Source: Saccharopolyspora gregorii
Lineage (GTDB): Bacteria; Actinomycetota; Actinomycetes; Mycobacteriales; Pseudonocardiaceae
Length of the DNA stretch: 64,000 nucleotides
Assembly (NCBI RefSeq): GCF_024734405.1
Contig: NZ_CP059556.1
Span: 5,518,001-5,582,000, forward strand
Direction of reading: 5' to 3'
Position 1 is the stretch's first letter; every line of letters begins with the position of its first letter. The notes beneath the pieces were generated by a model that had not been told where the DNA came from, made no database searches, and saw only the letters and a program-made list of their open reading frames with translations. The position numbers were made by a program, and so were the translations under genes. Below are positions 17,571 to 25,271 of the stretch, one piece after another.

Positions 17571-17602
17571 TGTTACTTCTAGTAACAGCTACCTTGGGTA
17601 GC
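17571..17602. promoter_or_regulatory. Two adjacent perfect palindromes: TetR operator
   Basis: TGTTACT-TCT-AGTAACA (17571-17587) is a perfect 17-base palindrome with a three-base centre. It is immediately followed by GCTACC-TTG-GGTAGC (17588-17602), a second perfect palindrome. The regulator's GTG begins at 17603, so the sites cover both divergent promoters. TetR dimers typically bind such sites. The TetR gene has no Shine-Dalgarno, so its mRNA is probably leaderless and the operator would overlap the promoter. Confidence 0.72.
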
Positions 17603-18343
17603 GTGAGCCACCACACCCGGCCTGTCAAGGTCGTCCCGGACCCACCGCCGCGCGGCGACGCCCGCCGGGAGCGCTGGCGGGAGCACCGCGAAGCCCGCCG
17701 CGCCGAATTCGTCGAAGCCACCGTGCGCGCCATCGGCCAGCACGGCGCCGACGTCGGCATGGACGAGATCGCCGCCGAGGCCGGCGTGAGCAAACCCGTG
17801 CTGTACCGGCACTTCCACGACAAGAGCGACCTCTACGTCGCCGTCGGCGAATGGGGCACCGAACTGCTGATGCAGCGGCTCGCCCCCGAGATCGCCGCCG
17901 ACGGCAGCCCCAACGAGCGCATCCGCCGGATGCTCGACGCCTACCTCGGCGTCCTGGAGCAGTACCCGGACCTGTACCGGTTCGTCGTGCGCCGGACCTT
18001 CACCGACAAGCCGGTGCGCTCCGACCCGGTCACCGCGGAGAAGACCGAGATCGCGAACTCGCTGTCCCGGCTGCTCGGCGAGTACCTGCGCGCGCTGGGC
18101 CTGGACTCCGGCGGCGTGGAGCCGTGGGCGCACGGCCTCGTCGGCATGGTGCAGGCCAGCGGCGACTGGTGGCTGGAGCGGCAGTCGATGAGCCGGGACG
18201 ACCTCACCGACTACCTGACCCGCATCATCTGGCACGCCATCGACGGGGTGCTGCGCTCCGGCGGCATCGTGCTCGACCCGGACGAGCCGCTGGAGCCGAG
18301 CACCGGCCTGCGGCTGATCACCGACACCGGCGGCGGGAGCTGA
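17603..18343 (+). CDS. TetR-family transcriptional regulator
   Basis: This 246-residue regulator has a TetR helix-turn-helix near residues 25-70, with MDEIAAEAGVSKPVLYRHF as recognition part, and a helical C-terminal domain with LVGMVQASGDWWLERQSMSRDDL typical of actinobacterial lipid-type TetR proteins. An ATG at 17570 would place the start inside the operator; the GTG at 17603, directly after both palindromes, is better. It likely represses itself and the divergent oxygenase-hydrolase operon. Its fold and recognition helix resemble those of the TetR at 15028, suggesting paralogues. The DUF4873 gene follows after 17 bases in the same operon. Confidence 0.87.
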   Translation: MSHHTRPVKVVPDPPPRGDARRERWREHREARRAEFVEATVRAIGQHGADVGMDEIAAEAGVSKPVLYRHFHDKSDLYVAVGEWGTELLMQRLAPEIAADGSPNERIRRMLDAYLGVLEQYPDLYRFVVRRTFTDKPVRSDPVTAEKTEIANSLSRLLGEYLRALGLDSGGVEPWAHGLVGMVQASGDWWLERQSMSRDDLTDYLTRIIWHAIDGVLRSGGIVLDPDEPLEPSTGLRLITDTGGGS

Positions 18344-18360
18344 CCGCGGAAGGAGCGACC

Positions 18361-18663
18361 ATGTCCGAGGAGACCACCGTCGACGCGGGCCCCGACGAGG
18401 AGTACGAGGGCGAGGCGGTGCTGTTCACCGCCGAACGCGAAGTCCCGGTGTCGGTGGTGCTGCGCGGGCACTTCCAGCCGATCGACGGCCGCTTCCACTG
18501 GTACGGCCGGGTCGCCGCGGACGACGCGGTCGCCGAGCTCGCGGCCGGGCGCCGGACCGAGGTCGTGGTGCGCACCACGCGCGGCGAGGCGGCGGGCAGC
18601 CTGTCCGACCCGGACCCGTGGCACCGCTACCGCATCACCGGTGTGGGCCGACCGCCGTTCTGA
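18361..18663 (+). CDS. DUF4873 domain protein
   Basis: This 100-residue protein is a stand-alone DUF4873 domain: EEYEGEAVLFTAEREVPVSVVL, then RGHFQPIDGRFHWYGRV. In other actinobacteria the domain is often attached to, or encoded beside, flavin monooxygenases, so a role with an oxygenase is plausible; here the neighbour is a diiron oxygenase. ATG start with AAGGAGCG upstream. Its biochemical function is not known. It ends before a 12-bp bidirectional hairpin. Confidence 0.78.
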   Translation: MSEETTVDAGPDEEYEGEAVLFTAEREVPVSVVLRGHFQPIDGRFHWYGRVAADDAVAELAAGRRTEVVVRTTRGEAAGSLSDPDPWHRYRITGVGRPPF

Positions 18664-18702
18664 CGGAACCCCGGAGTCCGATGTGGACGACCCCGGGCAC
18701 GA

Positions 18703-18741
18703 CGATGCCCCCGGCGGAGCGCTCTCCGACCGGGGGCATCG
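18703..18741. terminator. Bidirectional 12-bp hairpin
   Basis: CGATGCCCCCGG (18703-18714) pairs perfectly with CCGGGGGCATCG (18730-18741). It sits between the convergent DUF4873 and DUF3107 genes and should serve both. Confidence 0.72.
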
Positions 18742-18748
18742 CGGCAGA

Positions 18749-18976
18749 TCACTGGACGCCGAAGCCGACCCGCGGGGATTCCGAGGGGCCGATCTCGACG
18801 TAGGCCAGCTTGGCGGCGGGCACCAGGTAGCGCCGGCCCTTCTCGTCGGTCAGCGACAGCACCCCGTCGGTGGTCTTCAGCGCGTCGGCCACCAGCGACT
18901 CGACCTCGGCCGAGGACTGACCGCTGGCCACGGTGAGCTCACGCGGGCTGTCCACGACGCCGATCTTGACCTCCAC
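18749..18976 (-). CDS. DUF3107 small protein
   Basis: This 75-residue cytoplasmic protein starts VEVKIGVVDSPRELTV and carries the DUF3107 core VADALKTTDGVLSLTDEKGR, matching the small mycobacterial protein Rv3208A (TB9.4), for which no biochemical role is established. I chose the GTG at 18976 because GGAGGTC lies seven bases upstream; that ribosome binding site comes from a 13-base tandem duplication of the gene's own first codons. A -10 TAACCT on the minus strand is at 19018-19023. Confidence 0.88.
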   Translation of the reverse strand: MEVKIGVVDSPRELTVASGQSSAEVESLVADALKTTDGVLSLTDEKGRRYLVPAAKLAYVEIGPSESPRVGFGVQ

Positions 18977-18989
18977 GCTTGACCTCCAC
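18965..18989 (-). repeat. 13-base tandem duplication at the DUF3107 start
   Basis: On the minus strand GTGGAGGTCAAG occurs twice, 13 bases apart. The second copy is the first four codons of the gene, and the first copy supplies its Shine-Dalgarno. The first GTG is out of frame. Confidence 0.8.
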
Positions 18990-19017
18990 AATTCGCGAAC
19001 CGATGCGTACGTCCGAG

Positions 19018-19023
19018 AGGTTA
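19018..19023 (-). promoter_or_regulatory. Possible -10 for DUF3107
   Basis: TAACCT on the minus strand, 41 bases before the GTG, gives a short leader that still holds the duplicated ribosome binding site. No -35 is obvious. Confidence 0.35.
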
Positions 19024-19074
19024 TCCCAGTCCACGCCGGACCCGCCTTCGCCGGTGGCGAACATCGGGAACCCG

Positions 19075-19758
19075 TCAGCCCAGGCCCAGCCGCGCCATCC
19101 GCTTCGTGTGGTTGTTCTGCAAGCGGCGGAACAGCGCGACGATGCCGGTGAGATCGCCCGACCCGGTGATGATCAGCTCGGCGAGCGCGTCCCGCTCGGC
19201 CACCACGCGCTGCGCCTGGGTGACCGCCTCGCCCAGCAGTCTGCGGCCCCACAGCGTCAGCTTGTCCCGCAGCGAGCGGTCCTCGGCGCAGGCCGCCAGC
19301 ACCTCGCGCTCGGCGAACGCGGAGTGCCCGGTGTCGGCCAGCACGTCCAGCACCAGCGTCCGCGTCGAATCGTCCAGCCACTCCGCGACCTCGCGGTAGA
19401 AGTCGGCCGCGAGCCCGTCGCCCACGTACGCCTTCACCAGCGACTCCAGCCACGAGTGCGGGGCGGTCGAGGCGTTGAACGCGTCGAAGGGCTCGGCGAA
19501 CGGGGCCATCACCTCGTCCACCGCGACCCCGCGGCGGGCGAGCGCGTCGTCCAGCATCCGGTAGTGGCCGATCTCGGCGGCGGCCATGCTGGCCAGCGCG
19601 GCCCGGCCGGACAGGGTGGGTGCGGTGCGGGCGTCCTCGGCGAGCCGGTCGAAGGCGGACAGCTCGCCGTAGGCGAGCGCGGCCAGCAGGTCCACGACCC
19701 CCTCGGCGTAGGTGGTGGAGTCGGTGGATCCGGCGGCGGAGGGGTCGAGCTCGCTCAT
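19075..19758 (-). CDS. Ferritin-like fold protein (Rv3210c type)
   Basis: This 227-residue helical protein has paired ferritin-like metal motifs: [13 protein letters not shown] in the first helix and [12 protein letters not shown] (E-x2-H) in the second, and a later helix with [12 protein letters not shown]. These suggest a carboxylate-bridged metal site related to the tRNA hydroxylase MiaE group, but the activity of the actinobacterial family is not established. ATG 19758 with AAGGTG upstream. It is divergent from the DEAD-box helicase gene across a 638-base gap, the same pairing as in mycobacteria (Rv3210c/Rv3211). Confidence 0.82.
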   Translation of the reverse strand: MSELDPSAAGSTDSTTYAEGVVDLLAALAYGELSAFDRLAEDARTAPTLSGRAALASMAAAEIGHYRMLDDALARRGVAVDEVMAPFAEPFDAFNASTAPHSWLESLVKAYVGDGLAADFYREVAEWLDDSTRTLVLDVLADTGHSAFAEREVLAACAEDRSLRDKLTLWGRRLLGEAVTQAQRVVAERDALAELIITGSGDLTGIVALFRRLQNNHTKRMARLGLG

Positions 19759-20396
19759 ACCGGGCACCTTAACCGCCGCCCCGCGCGCCCGGTCCGCGCA
19801 GCGGCACGGGCCGACACGCGCGGCGGCCGACGGGCGCTCCGGGGGCTCGCCGCTGGTGGTGCGGGACGTTCCGCGAAAGCTCATCGCACATCGCCGACCT
19901 CGATCCGGTTCGGACCAGGTATCCTGGCGGACGCAGAAGCCATGCGGCATCAGGCAACCGGCAGTGGACCCCTCTCCCCGCGCGGGACCCGGCAGGGCTC
20001 GACGCGGGCCACGGTCCCACCCCGTGAGCAGCCGGTCGCCCGGGGTCCGTGCGGGAGGCCCGGGCGCGGGCGCCACCTGTGCCCGGCTCATCGGCCGGAG
20101 CAGCCGGGGGCGTGGGCGACGGCGTGAGCCGCACCACGATGCCGACCGAACCAGCAGCGGACAACCGCTGATCGAACAGGGGCGCGCGACCATCGCACCG
20201 GTGACCACGAGCATGCAGCACGCGAACAACGCGGCCGGCCGCGGCTCGAACGCGGCCACCATGCCGGAGGACGTCACCACGAGTGCAGCCGAGCGATCGG
20301 CCGCAGCGCGCCGGTACTGAGAGAGGCGATCACTCTGACCCTCAGCAACGAACGGGCCCCCGAGGCCCCGAGACCACCAGCACAACCGAGGACGTG
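19759..20396 (+). other. Long non-coding gap and probable leader of the DEAD-box gene
   Basis: No protein gene is supported here; open frames on both strands have no Shine-Dalgarno and unusual composition. TATCCT at 19920-19925 is a possible -10 for the helicase, giving a leader of about 470 bases. Inside it GCCCGGG and CCCGGGC near 20036-20065 form a perfect seven-base-pair stem, and several other GC-rich inverted repeats follow. A long leader suggests post-transcriptional control or an unrecognised RNA; I do not recognise a known RNA family. Confidence 0.4.
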
Positions 20397-21995
20397 CACG
20401 CGATCGAGCACAGCGAGAACGGCGCCCCCGCCGTGGAGGCCGCACCGCTGCACGCGGAGAGCACCGTCCCGAACACCCCGACCTTCGCCGAGCTGGACGT
20501 GCACGAGGAGATCGTGCGCGCCCTCCGCGAGGCCGGCATCGAGCACACCTTCGCGATCCAGGAGCTGACGCTGCCGCTGGCGCTGCGCGGCGAGGACCTG
20601 ATCGGGCAGGCCCGCACCGGCACCGGGAAGACGTTGGGCTTCGGCGTTCCCCTGCTGCAGCGGTTGCAGGTTCCCGGCGACGGGACGCCGCAGGCGCTCG
20701 TCGTGGTCCCCACCCGCGAGCTGTGCGTGCAGGTCGCCCGCGACCTCACCGACGCGGGCAAGCACCTCGGCATCCGCACCCTCGCGGTGTACGGCGGCCG
20801 CCCCTACGAGCAGCAGATCGACGCGCTCAAGCAGGGCGTCGACCTGGTGATCGGCACGCCGGGCCGGTTGCTGGACCTGGCCGAGCAGCAGCACCTGGTG
20901 CTGGGCAAGGTCCGCGGCCTGGTGCTCGACGAGGCCGACGAGATGCTCGACCTGGGCTTCCTGCCGGACATCGAGCGGATCCTCGGCATGGTCCCCGAGC
21001 AGCGGCAGACGATGCTGTTCTCCGCGACCATGCCGGGCCCGATCATCACGCTGGCCCGCACCTTCCTGAACCAGCCCACGCACATCCGGGCGGAGGAGGC
21101 GGACGCGAACGCGATCCACGAGCGCACCAAGCAGTTCGTGTACCGCGCGCACGCCATGGACAAGTCGGAGCTGCTGGCCCGGGCGCTGCAGGCGCAGGAC
21201 CGCGGCCTGACGATGATCTTCACGCGGACCAAGCGGACCGCGCAAAAGCTCTCCGACGAGCTCGCCGAGCGCGGTTTCGCCGCGGCCTCGGTGCACGGCG
21301 ACCTCGGCCAGGGCGCCCGGGAGCAGGCGCTGCGCGCGTTCCGCTCCGGCAAGGTCGACACCCTCGTCGCCACCGACGTCGCCGCTCGCGGCATCGACGT
21401 CGCCGGGGTGACGCACGTGGTGAACCTGCAGTGCCCCGACGACGAGAAGACCTACGTGCACCGCATCGGCCGCACCGGTCGCGCGGGCCGGGAGGGCGTC
21501 GCCGTCACCCTCGTCGACTGGGACGAGGAGAGCCGCTGGAAGCTCATCAACGAGGCGCTCGACCTGGGCAAGCCGGAGCCGGTGGAGACCTACTCCACCT
21601 CGAAGCACCTGTACGAGGACCTGAACATCCCGGCGGACGCGACCGGCAGGCTCCCGCTGTCCAAGCGCACCCGCGCCGGCCTCGGCGCCGAACCCGACGA
21701 GGACGCGAAGCGCTCCAGCAGCCGCAAGCCGCGCCGCCGCACCCGCAGCGGTTCCGGTGGCGAGCAGTCCGGCGGCGAGTCCGCGGCGGGCGAGACCCGT
21801 CCCGGCGGCCGGTCCCGGCAGCGCAGGCGCACCCGCGGCGGTGTGAACCCGGACGGCGAGGCCCAGCCCGCCGAGTCCACCGCGCAGAGCGACGGCACCG
21901 CGGAATCCGCGGACCGTCCCCGCAAGCGGCGCCGCAGGCGTCGTGGCGGCGGCGGTGGCGCCGGTTCCGGCGGCGGCGAGTCGTCCGGCGACTGA
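20397..21995 (+). CDS. rhlE: DEAD-box ATP-dependent RNA helicase (RhlE type)
   Basis: This 532-residue helicase unwinds RNA duplexes. It has the Q motif region [13 protein letters not shown], motif I ARTGTGKT, Ia VVPTREL, motif II DEAD, motif III SAT, and RGIDV and HRIGRTGR in the second RecA lobe. The last 110 residues are basic and Arg/Gly/Ser-rich, an RNA-binding tail. It corresponds to Rv3211 (rhlE). The start is uncertain: GTG 20397 gives an N-terminus like other family members; a longer frame from GTG 20283 exists. The same-strand membrane protein gene follows 82 bases later. Confidence 0.88.
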   Translation, partial: HAIEHSENGAPAVEAAPLHAESTVPNTPTFAELDVHEEIVRALREAGIEHTFAIQELTLPLALRGEDLIGQARTGTGKTLGFGVPLLQRLQVPGDGTPQALVVVPTRELCVQVARDLTDAGKHLGIRTLAVYGGRPYEQQIDALKQGVDLVIGTPGRLLDLAEQQHLVLGKVRGLVLDEADEMLDLGFLPDIERILGMVPEQRQTMLFSATMPGPIITLARTFLNQPTHIRAEEADANAIHERTKQFVYRAHAMDKSELLARALQAQDRGLTMIFTRTKRTAQKLSDELAERGFAAASVHGDLGQGAREQALRAFRSGKVDTLVATDVAARGIDVAGVTHVVNLQCPDDEKTYVHRIGRTGRAGREGVAVTLVDWDEESRWKLINEALDLGKPEPVETYSTSKHLYEDLNIPADATGRLPLSKRTRAGLGAEPDEDAKRSSSRKPRRRTRSGSGGEQSGGESAAGETRPGGRSRQRRRTRGGVNPDGEAQPAESTAQSDGTAESADRPRKRRRRRRGGGGGAGSGGGESSGD

Positions 21996-22077
21996 TCCCG
22001 TTCCGCGAGCGGGCTGCCCGGGAGCGGGTGGCCCGTGGACCGGCCGGGCTTTCCGAGAGCAGTCAGTGAGGAGTGCA

Positions 22078-23514
22078 GTGGTACGGCCGGAACGGCGGAC
22101 GCGGTCCGACCTCGTCGCGGTGGTGCTGATCCTGGTCGTGGTCCTCGCGGCCGCCGCGGTGATCTGGTGGCGCAGCGACGCCCGTGCCACCACGTCCGAG
22201 CCCGCGGCCGCACCGGCCCCCGTCCTCACCTCCCCCACCCGGGTACCGGCCGCGCTGCACGAGCTGTGGCGCGCGCCGAGCCCGGCGACCCCGGTCCCGG
22301 TGGTCGCCGGTTCGACCGCGATCACCGGCGACGGCGGCACCGTGTCCGGCCGGGATCCCGGCACCGGCGCGGTGCGCTGGCGCTTCTCCCGCGACCTGCC
22401 GCTGTGCACCGTCGGCGAGGGGTGGGACCGCGCGGTGGCCGTGTACCGGAAATCGGCCAACTGCAGCGAGGTCAGCTCGTTGCAGGGCGACACCGGGGTG
22501 CGCGGGCCCGCGCGCAACGCCGACGCCCCGTTCGGCACCCGGCTGCTCGACGACGGCAAGTACCTCACCGCGACCGGTGAGCGGGTGCTGGAGAGCTGGC
22601 GCTCCGACCTGGTCCGCACCCAGCAGTACGGGATCATGCCCGCGCTGAAGAACGCGGGGAACAACCTCCGCCGCCCGAACTGCACCTACCCGTCGGTGGC
22701 GGTCGGCAGCGAGCGGATCGCGGTGGTGGAGGACTGCCCGGACGACCCGGCGCAGCGCATCACCGTGCTCAAGACCAAGCCGGAGGACGACGAGGAGCCG
22801 GAGGAGGTCAGCAGCGCCGTCCTCGGCGGCTCCGAGGCGACCGCCGTCGCGGTCTCCACCAAGCAGACCGCCGTGTACGTGCGCGACCGCGGTTCCCTCG
22901 TGGTCTACGCGAACTCCACCGGCGGCATCGAGGCCGAGTACCCGCTGCCCACCGCGGGCGCTCCCTTCCCCGACGCCGGGGTGGAGGCCGTCGCGGCCGA
23001 CCGGGTGTGGACGGTGAACCTGCGCCCCGTCCCCGGTCCGGAGCAGGCCGGGGCCGCGCGGTCGATCTCCGCCGCGCTGCACCGGTTCGACCCGGCGATC
23101 ACCGAGCAGCGCGTGCTGGACGGGCTGGCCACCGCCGGACCGGACCGGCCGTTCCGCGTCGCGGTGCTCGACGACGACCAGTACCGGCAGGTCAAGGACA
23201 AGATCGGCGACGTTCCCGGGGCCACCTTCGGCGGCCTGCTGTACTGGAACAACGGTGCCACGACGGTCGCGCTGGACGCCGCCACCTTCGCGCCGCTGTG
23301 GGAGGTGCCGGGCGCGCTCGGGCCGGGTGCGCTGCACGGCGGGAAGCTGCTCGTCCCGATGCCTGCGGGCATCGCGGTGCTGGACCGGTTCACGGGCGCG
23401 CGCGAGCGGCTGATCCCGGTGGACCGGCAGGGCTGGGACGGTCCGGTGCGCTTGGACTCCGCGGGCACGACCGTCCTGGAACAGCGCGGGCCGAACCTGG
23501 TCGCGCTGGGCTGA
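22078..23514 (+). CDS. Membrane-anchored PQQ-like beta-propeller protein (Rv3212 type)
   Basis: This 478-residue protein has a short basic cytoplasmic start, one membrane segment (LVAVVLILVVVLAAAAVIWW) and an external domain of repeated propeller-like strands such as TAITGDGGTVSGRDPGTGAVRW. It resembles BamB/PQQ-like propellers without an enzyme signature; a scaffold role at the cell surface is possible. GTG 22078 follows GAGGAG by four bases; GTG 22066 is an alternative. It matches Rv3212, which also follows rhlE. It ends TGATCG and is followed by the CCGG tandem repeat. Confidence 0.75.
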   Translation: MVRPERRTRSDLVAVVLILVVVLAAAAVIWWRSDARATTSEPAAAPAPVLTSPTRVPAALHELWRAPSPATPVPVVAGSTAITGDGGTVSGRDPGTGAVRWRFSRDLPLCTVGEGWDRAVAVYRKSANCSEVSSLQGDTGVRGPARNADAPFGTRLLDDGKYLTATGERVLESWRSDLVRTQQYGIMPALKNAGNNLRRPNCTYPSVAVGSERIAVVEDCPDDPAQRITVLKTKPEDDEEPEEVSSAVLGGSEATAVAVSTKQTAVYVRDRGSLVVYANSTGGIEAEYPLPTAGAPFPDAGVEAVAADRVWTVNLRPVPGPEQAGAARSISAALHRFDPAITEQRVLDGLATAGPDRPFRVAVLDDDQYRQVKDKIGDVPGATFGGLLYWNNGATTVALDAATFAPLWEVPGALGPGALHGGKLLVPMPAGIAVLDRFTGARERLIPVDRQGWDGPVRLDSAGTTVLEQRGPNLVALG

Positions 23515-23534
23515 TCGTCCGGCGCTGAGCTGCT

Positions 23535-23627
23535 GGACTGCTCGGCCGGTGCTGGCCCGGCCGGTGCTCGACTGCCCGGCCGGTACTGGACTTGCCCGGC
23601 CGGTGCTGGACTTGCGCGGCCGGTGCT
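23535..23627. repeat. Tandem repeat of a roughly 20-base GC unit
   Basis: Five units of GGACTTGCCCGGCCGGTGCT-like sequence, 15 to 20 bases each, start at 23535, 23554, 23569, 23588 and 23608. Units four and five differ by one base. Each carries the palindrome CGGCCG. The array lies between convergent genes, 20 bases after a stop, in a 280-base gap that otherwise holds no gene (23628-23794 shows nothing recognisable). Confidence 0.78.
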
Positions 23628-23794
23628 GGAGTTCGTCCGGTCCCGGCTTCAGCCAGGGATGCCGGATTCGCCGCCGGTGCTCGGGACGAGCGCGGCCCGC
23701 GGCGTCCCCGCACCGCCCGCACCAGGATCGCCCAGCCGGTCGGCGGTGGCCCCGCAGCACCTGCGGACGACGCCGAGCGCGGATCTCGAGGGCC

Positions 23795-24355
23795 TTACAG
23801 CCACCACCAGAACCAGAGGGTGCCGAACACCGCCACCAGCAACGCCAGCAGCGCCGCCGCGCCGCGGCGGTCCCGGTTCCGATCGGCGAAACGCTGCAGC
23901 ACCAGTGCCAGCACCGCCGCCACCGCATGCGAAATGATCATGGTGGTGCCGGGGCCGTCCTGCCCCTGCCGGGTCGCCCACACCTGCACGCCGATCAGCG
24001 CGAGCGCCACCAGCAGCAGCCCCAGCGCCAGCGACCCGGTCAACCCGCGGAACCAGGTCCCGATCCGGGTGCCCGCGCCGCCGCGGTGCCCGCGCACCGT
24101 CGCGGCCTCGGCGCCGTCCGCGTCGAACTCGTCCTCGTCGTGCCACTCGACCCGCTGCCGCCGGGGGCGGGTCGGGGACTCCGAGCGGAACGGCACGGTC
24201 CCCGGCTGCTCCGCGCCCTCGGCCGGCCGGGATCCGGCCGCCGGGCGCGGGCGGCGCAGCGTCTGCGGCGCGGGCCGGTGCCGAGCACCTCCGCGCGCGG
24301 CCTCCTGCTGCGCTCGGCGGGGCATGTCCATGTCGTCGTTCCTCTGGTCCGTCAC
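23795..24355 (-). CDS. Small integral membrane protein, unknown function
   Basis: I do not recognise this 186-residue protein. The first 100 residues are Arg/Glu/Pro-rich and probably disordered; the rest has three membrane segments, ending LLALLVAVFGTLWFWWWL. The GTG at 24355 overlaps the stop of the RecB-like gene (GTGA), so translation is coupled to that nuclease. An ATG eight codons later is an alternative. The stop is TAA. The same coupling of a nuclease and a membrane protein may reflect a shared job, but this is a guess. Confidence 0.65.
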   Translation of the reverse strand: MTDQRNDDMDMPRRAQQEAARGGARHRPAPQTLRRPRPAAGSRPAEGAEQPGTVPFRSESPTRPRRQRVEWHDEDEFDADGAEAATVRGHRGGAGTRIGTWFRGLTGSLALGLLLVALALIGVQVWATRQGQDGPGTTMIISHAVAAVLALVLQRFADRNRDRRGAAALLALLVAVFGTLWFWWWL

Positions 24356-25194
24356 TCGGCCAACCCGGCCCACGGTTCGGCGGCGGGCGCGGCCTGCTGT
24401 CCTTCCGGGCAGTGCGCGCGGAACTCGCACCACGCGCAGCGCCCGCCGGGGTTCGCCGGGAACACGTCCGGCCCGGTCGCTCCCCCCTCGAACGAGTCGG
24501 AGGCGGCCTGGAGTTCCCCGGCCAGCCGCTCGGCCCGTTCCACGTGCTCGTCGAGGGAGGCCCGGGTGTGCTCCCACGCCCCGACCTGCCCGCTGGGCAG
24601 GTGATGCAGCTCGACCCGCCCGGTCGGTGCGCGCAGCGTCCGCCGCGCGGCGACCGCGTACAGGGCGAGCGCCCGCGATTCCCGGGCGTCCTCGTCGGTG
24701 GCCGCGCGCCTGCCGGTCTTGTAGTCGACGATGACCAGCTCGCCGTTACGCCGGTCGATGCGGTCCACCCTGCCCTCGGCGATGATCGAGCCCACCGAGG
24801 CCGAGACCCACCGCTCCACCGCGACCGGTTCCGTCCCGGGGGCGAGCCGTTCGACGTAGTCGGCGACCCACCGCTCGGCGCGTTCCCGGTAGCGGGCGGC
24901 CTGGACCCGGCCGGCGAAGCCGTCGTCCTTCCAGCACTGCCGGACCAGCAGCACCGCCTTCTCGGCGGTCCGCTGGGCGGGCGGGAGTTCGAAGAACGCC
25001 TTCAGCGCGTTGTGCACGACGGCGCCGAGCGTGGCGTTGGCCCGGGCACCGGAACGCGCCGGGGCGGGCCGGTCCAAGTAGGCCATCCGGAACTTGCGCG
25101 GGCAACCTTCCCAGTTCGCGAGCTTCGCGGGAGTGACCCGGACGAGCTTGCCGGGGATGCCTTCGAGGCCGAGCTGTCCCTGCACTCGCACCAC
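24352..25194 (-). CDS. RecB-family PD-(D/E)XK nuclease
   Basis: This 280-residue protein is a stand-alone RecB/Cas4-like nuclease domain. The core is IIAEGRVDRIDRRNGELVIVDYKTG, giving the Asp and D-x-K metal residues, with a QhxxY-like ALALYAVA after it. Cysteines in NWEGCPRKF and CAWCEFRAHC fit an iron-sulfur cluster, as in Cas4 and AddB. It is probably a DNA-repair exonuclease like Rv2119. Start is one of several GTG codons at 25194, 25191 and 25185, with no clear ribosome binding site. No Cas genes are near. Confidence 0.83.
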   Translation of the reverse strand: MVRVQGQLGLEGIPGKLVRVTPAKLANWEGCPRKFRMAYLDRPAPARSGARANATLGAVVHNALKAFFELPPAQRTAEKAVLLVRQCWKDDGFAGRVQAARYRERAERWVADYVERLAPGTEPVAVERWVSASVGSIIAEGRVDRIDRRNGELVIVDYKTGRRAATDEDARESRALALYAVAARRTLRAPTGRVELHHLPSGQVGAWEHTRASLDEHVERAERLAGELQAASDSFEGGATGPDVFPANPGGRCAWCEFRAHCPEGQQAAPAAEPWAGLAE

Positions 25195-25271
25195 ACTACG
25201 CAGCCGGACCGTCGCGTCGCGTTTCCCCCCGCGCGGCGCTCGGAACTCACCGGATCAGCTGATCACGGCGG

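Noticed and set aside
17570-17602. ATG 17570 as start of the second TetR gene
   Set aside because: It would place the first eleven codons inside two perfect palindromes, which are better read as operator.
19712-20320. Open frames on both strands in the gap before rhlE
   Set aside because: There is no ribosome binding site, homology or protein-like codon pattern; high GC leaves few stops in any frame.
20283-20396. A longer N-terminus, or a frameshift joining a CTG-started [10 protein letters not shown]-like peptide to the DEAD-box protein
   Set aside because: GAGAGGCGAT precedes the CTG and the peptide looks plausible, but joining it needs both a non-standard start and a base change in a C/G run. 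I cannot support it without other sequences.
23535-23627. CRISPR array
   Set aside because: Units are adjacent, 15-20 bases long, without unique spacers and without cas genes.
24352-25194. Cas4
   Set aside because: The nuclease core and cysteines fit, but no other cas gene or repeat array is near; a stand-alone RecB-like repair nuclease is simpler.
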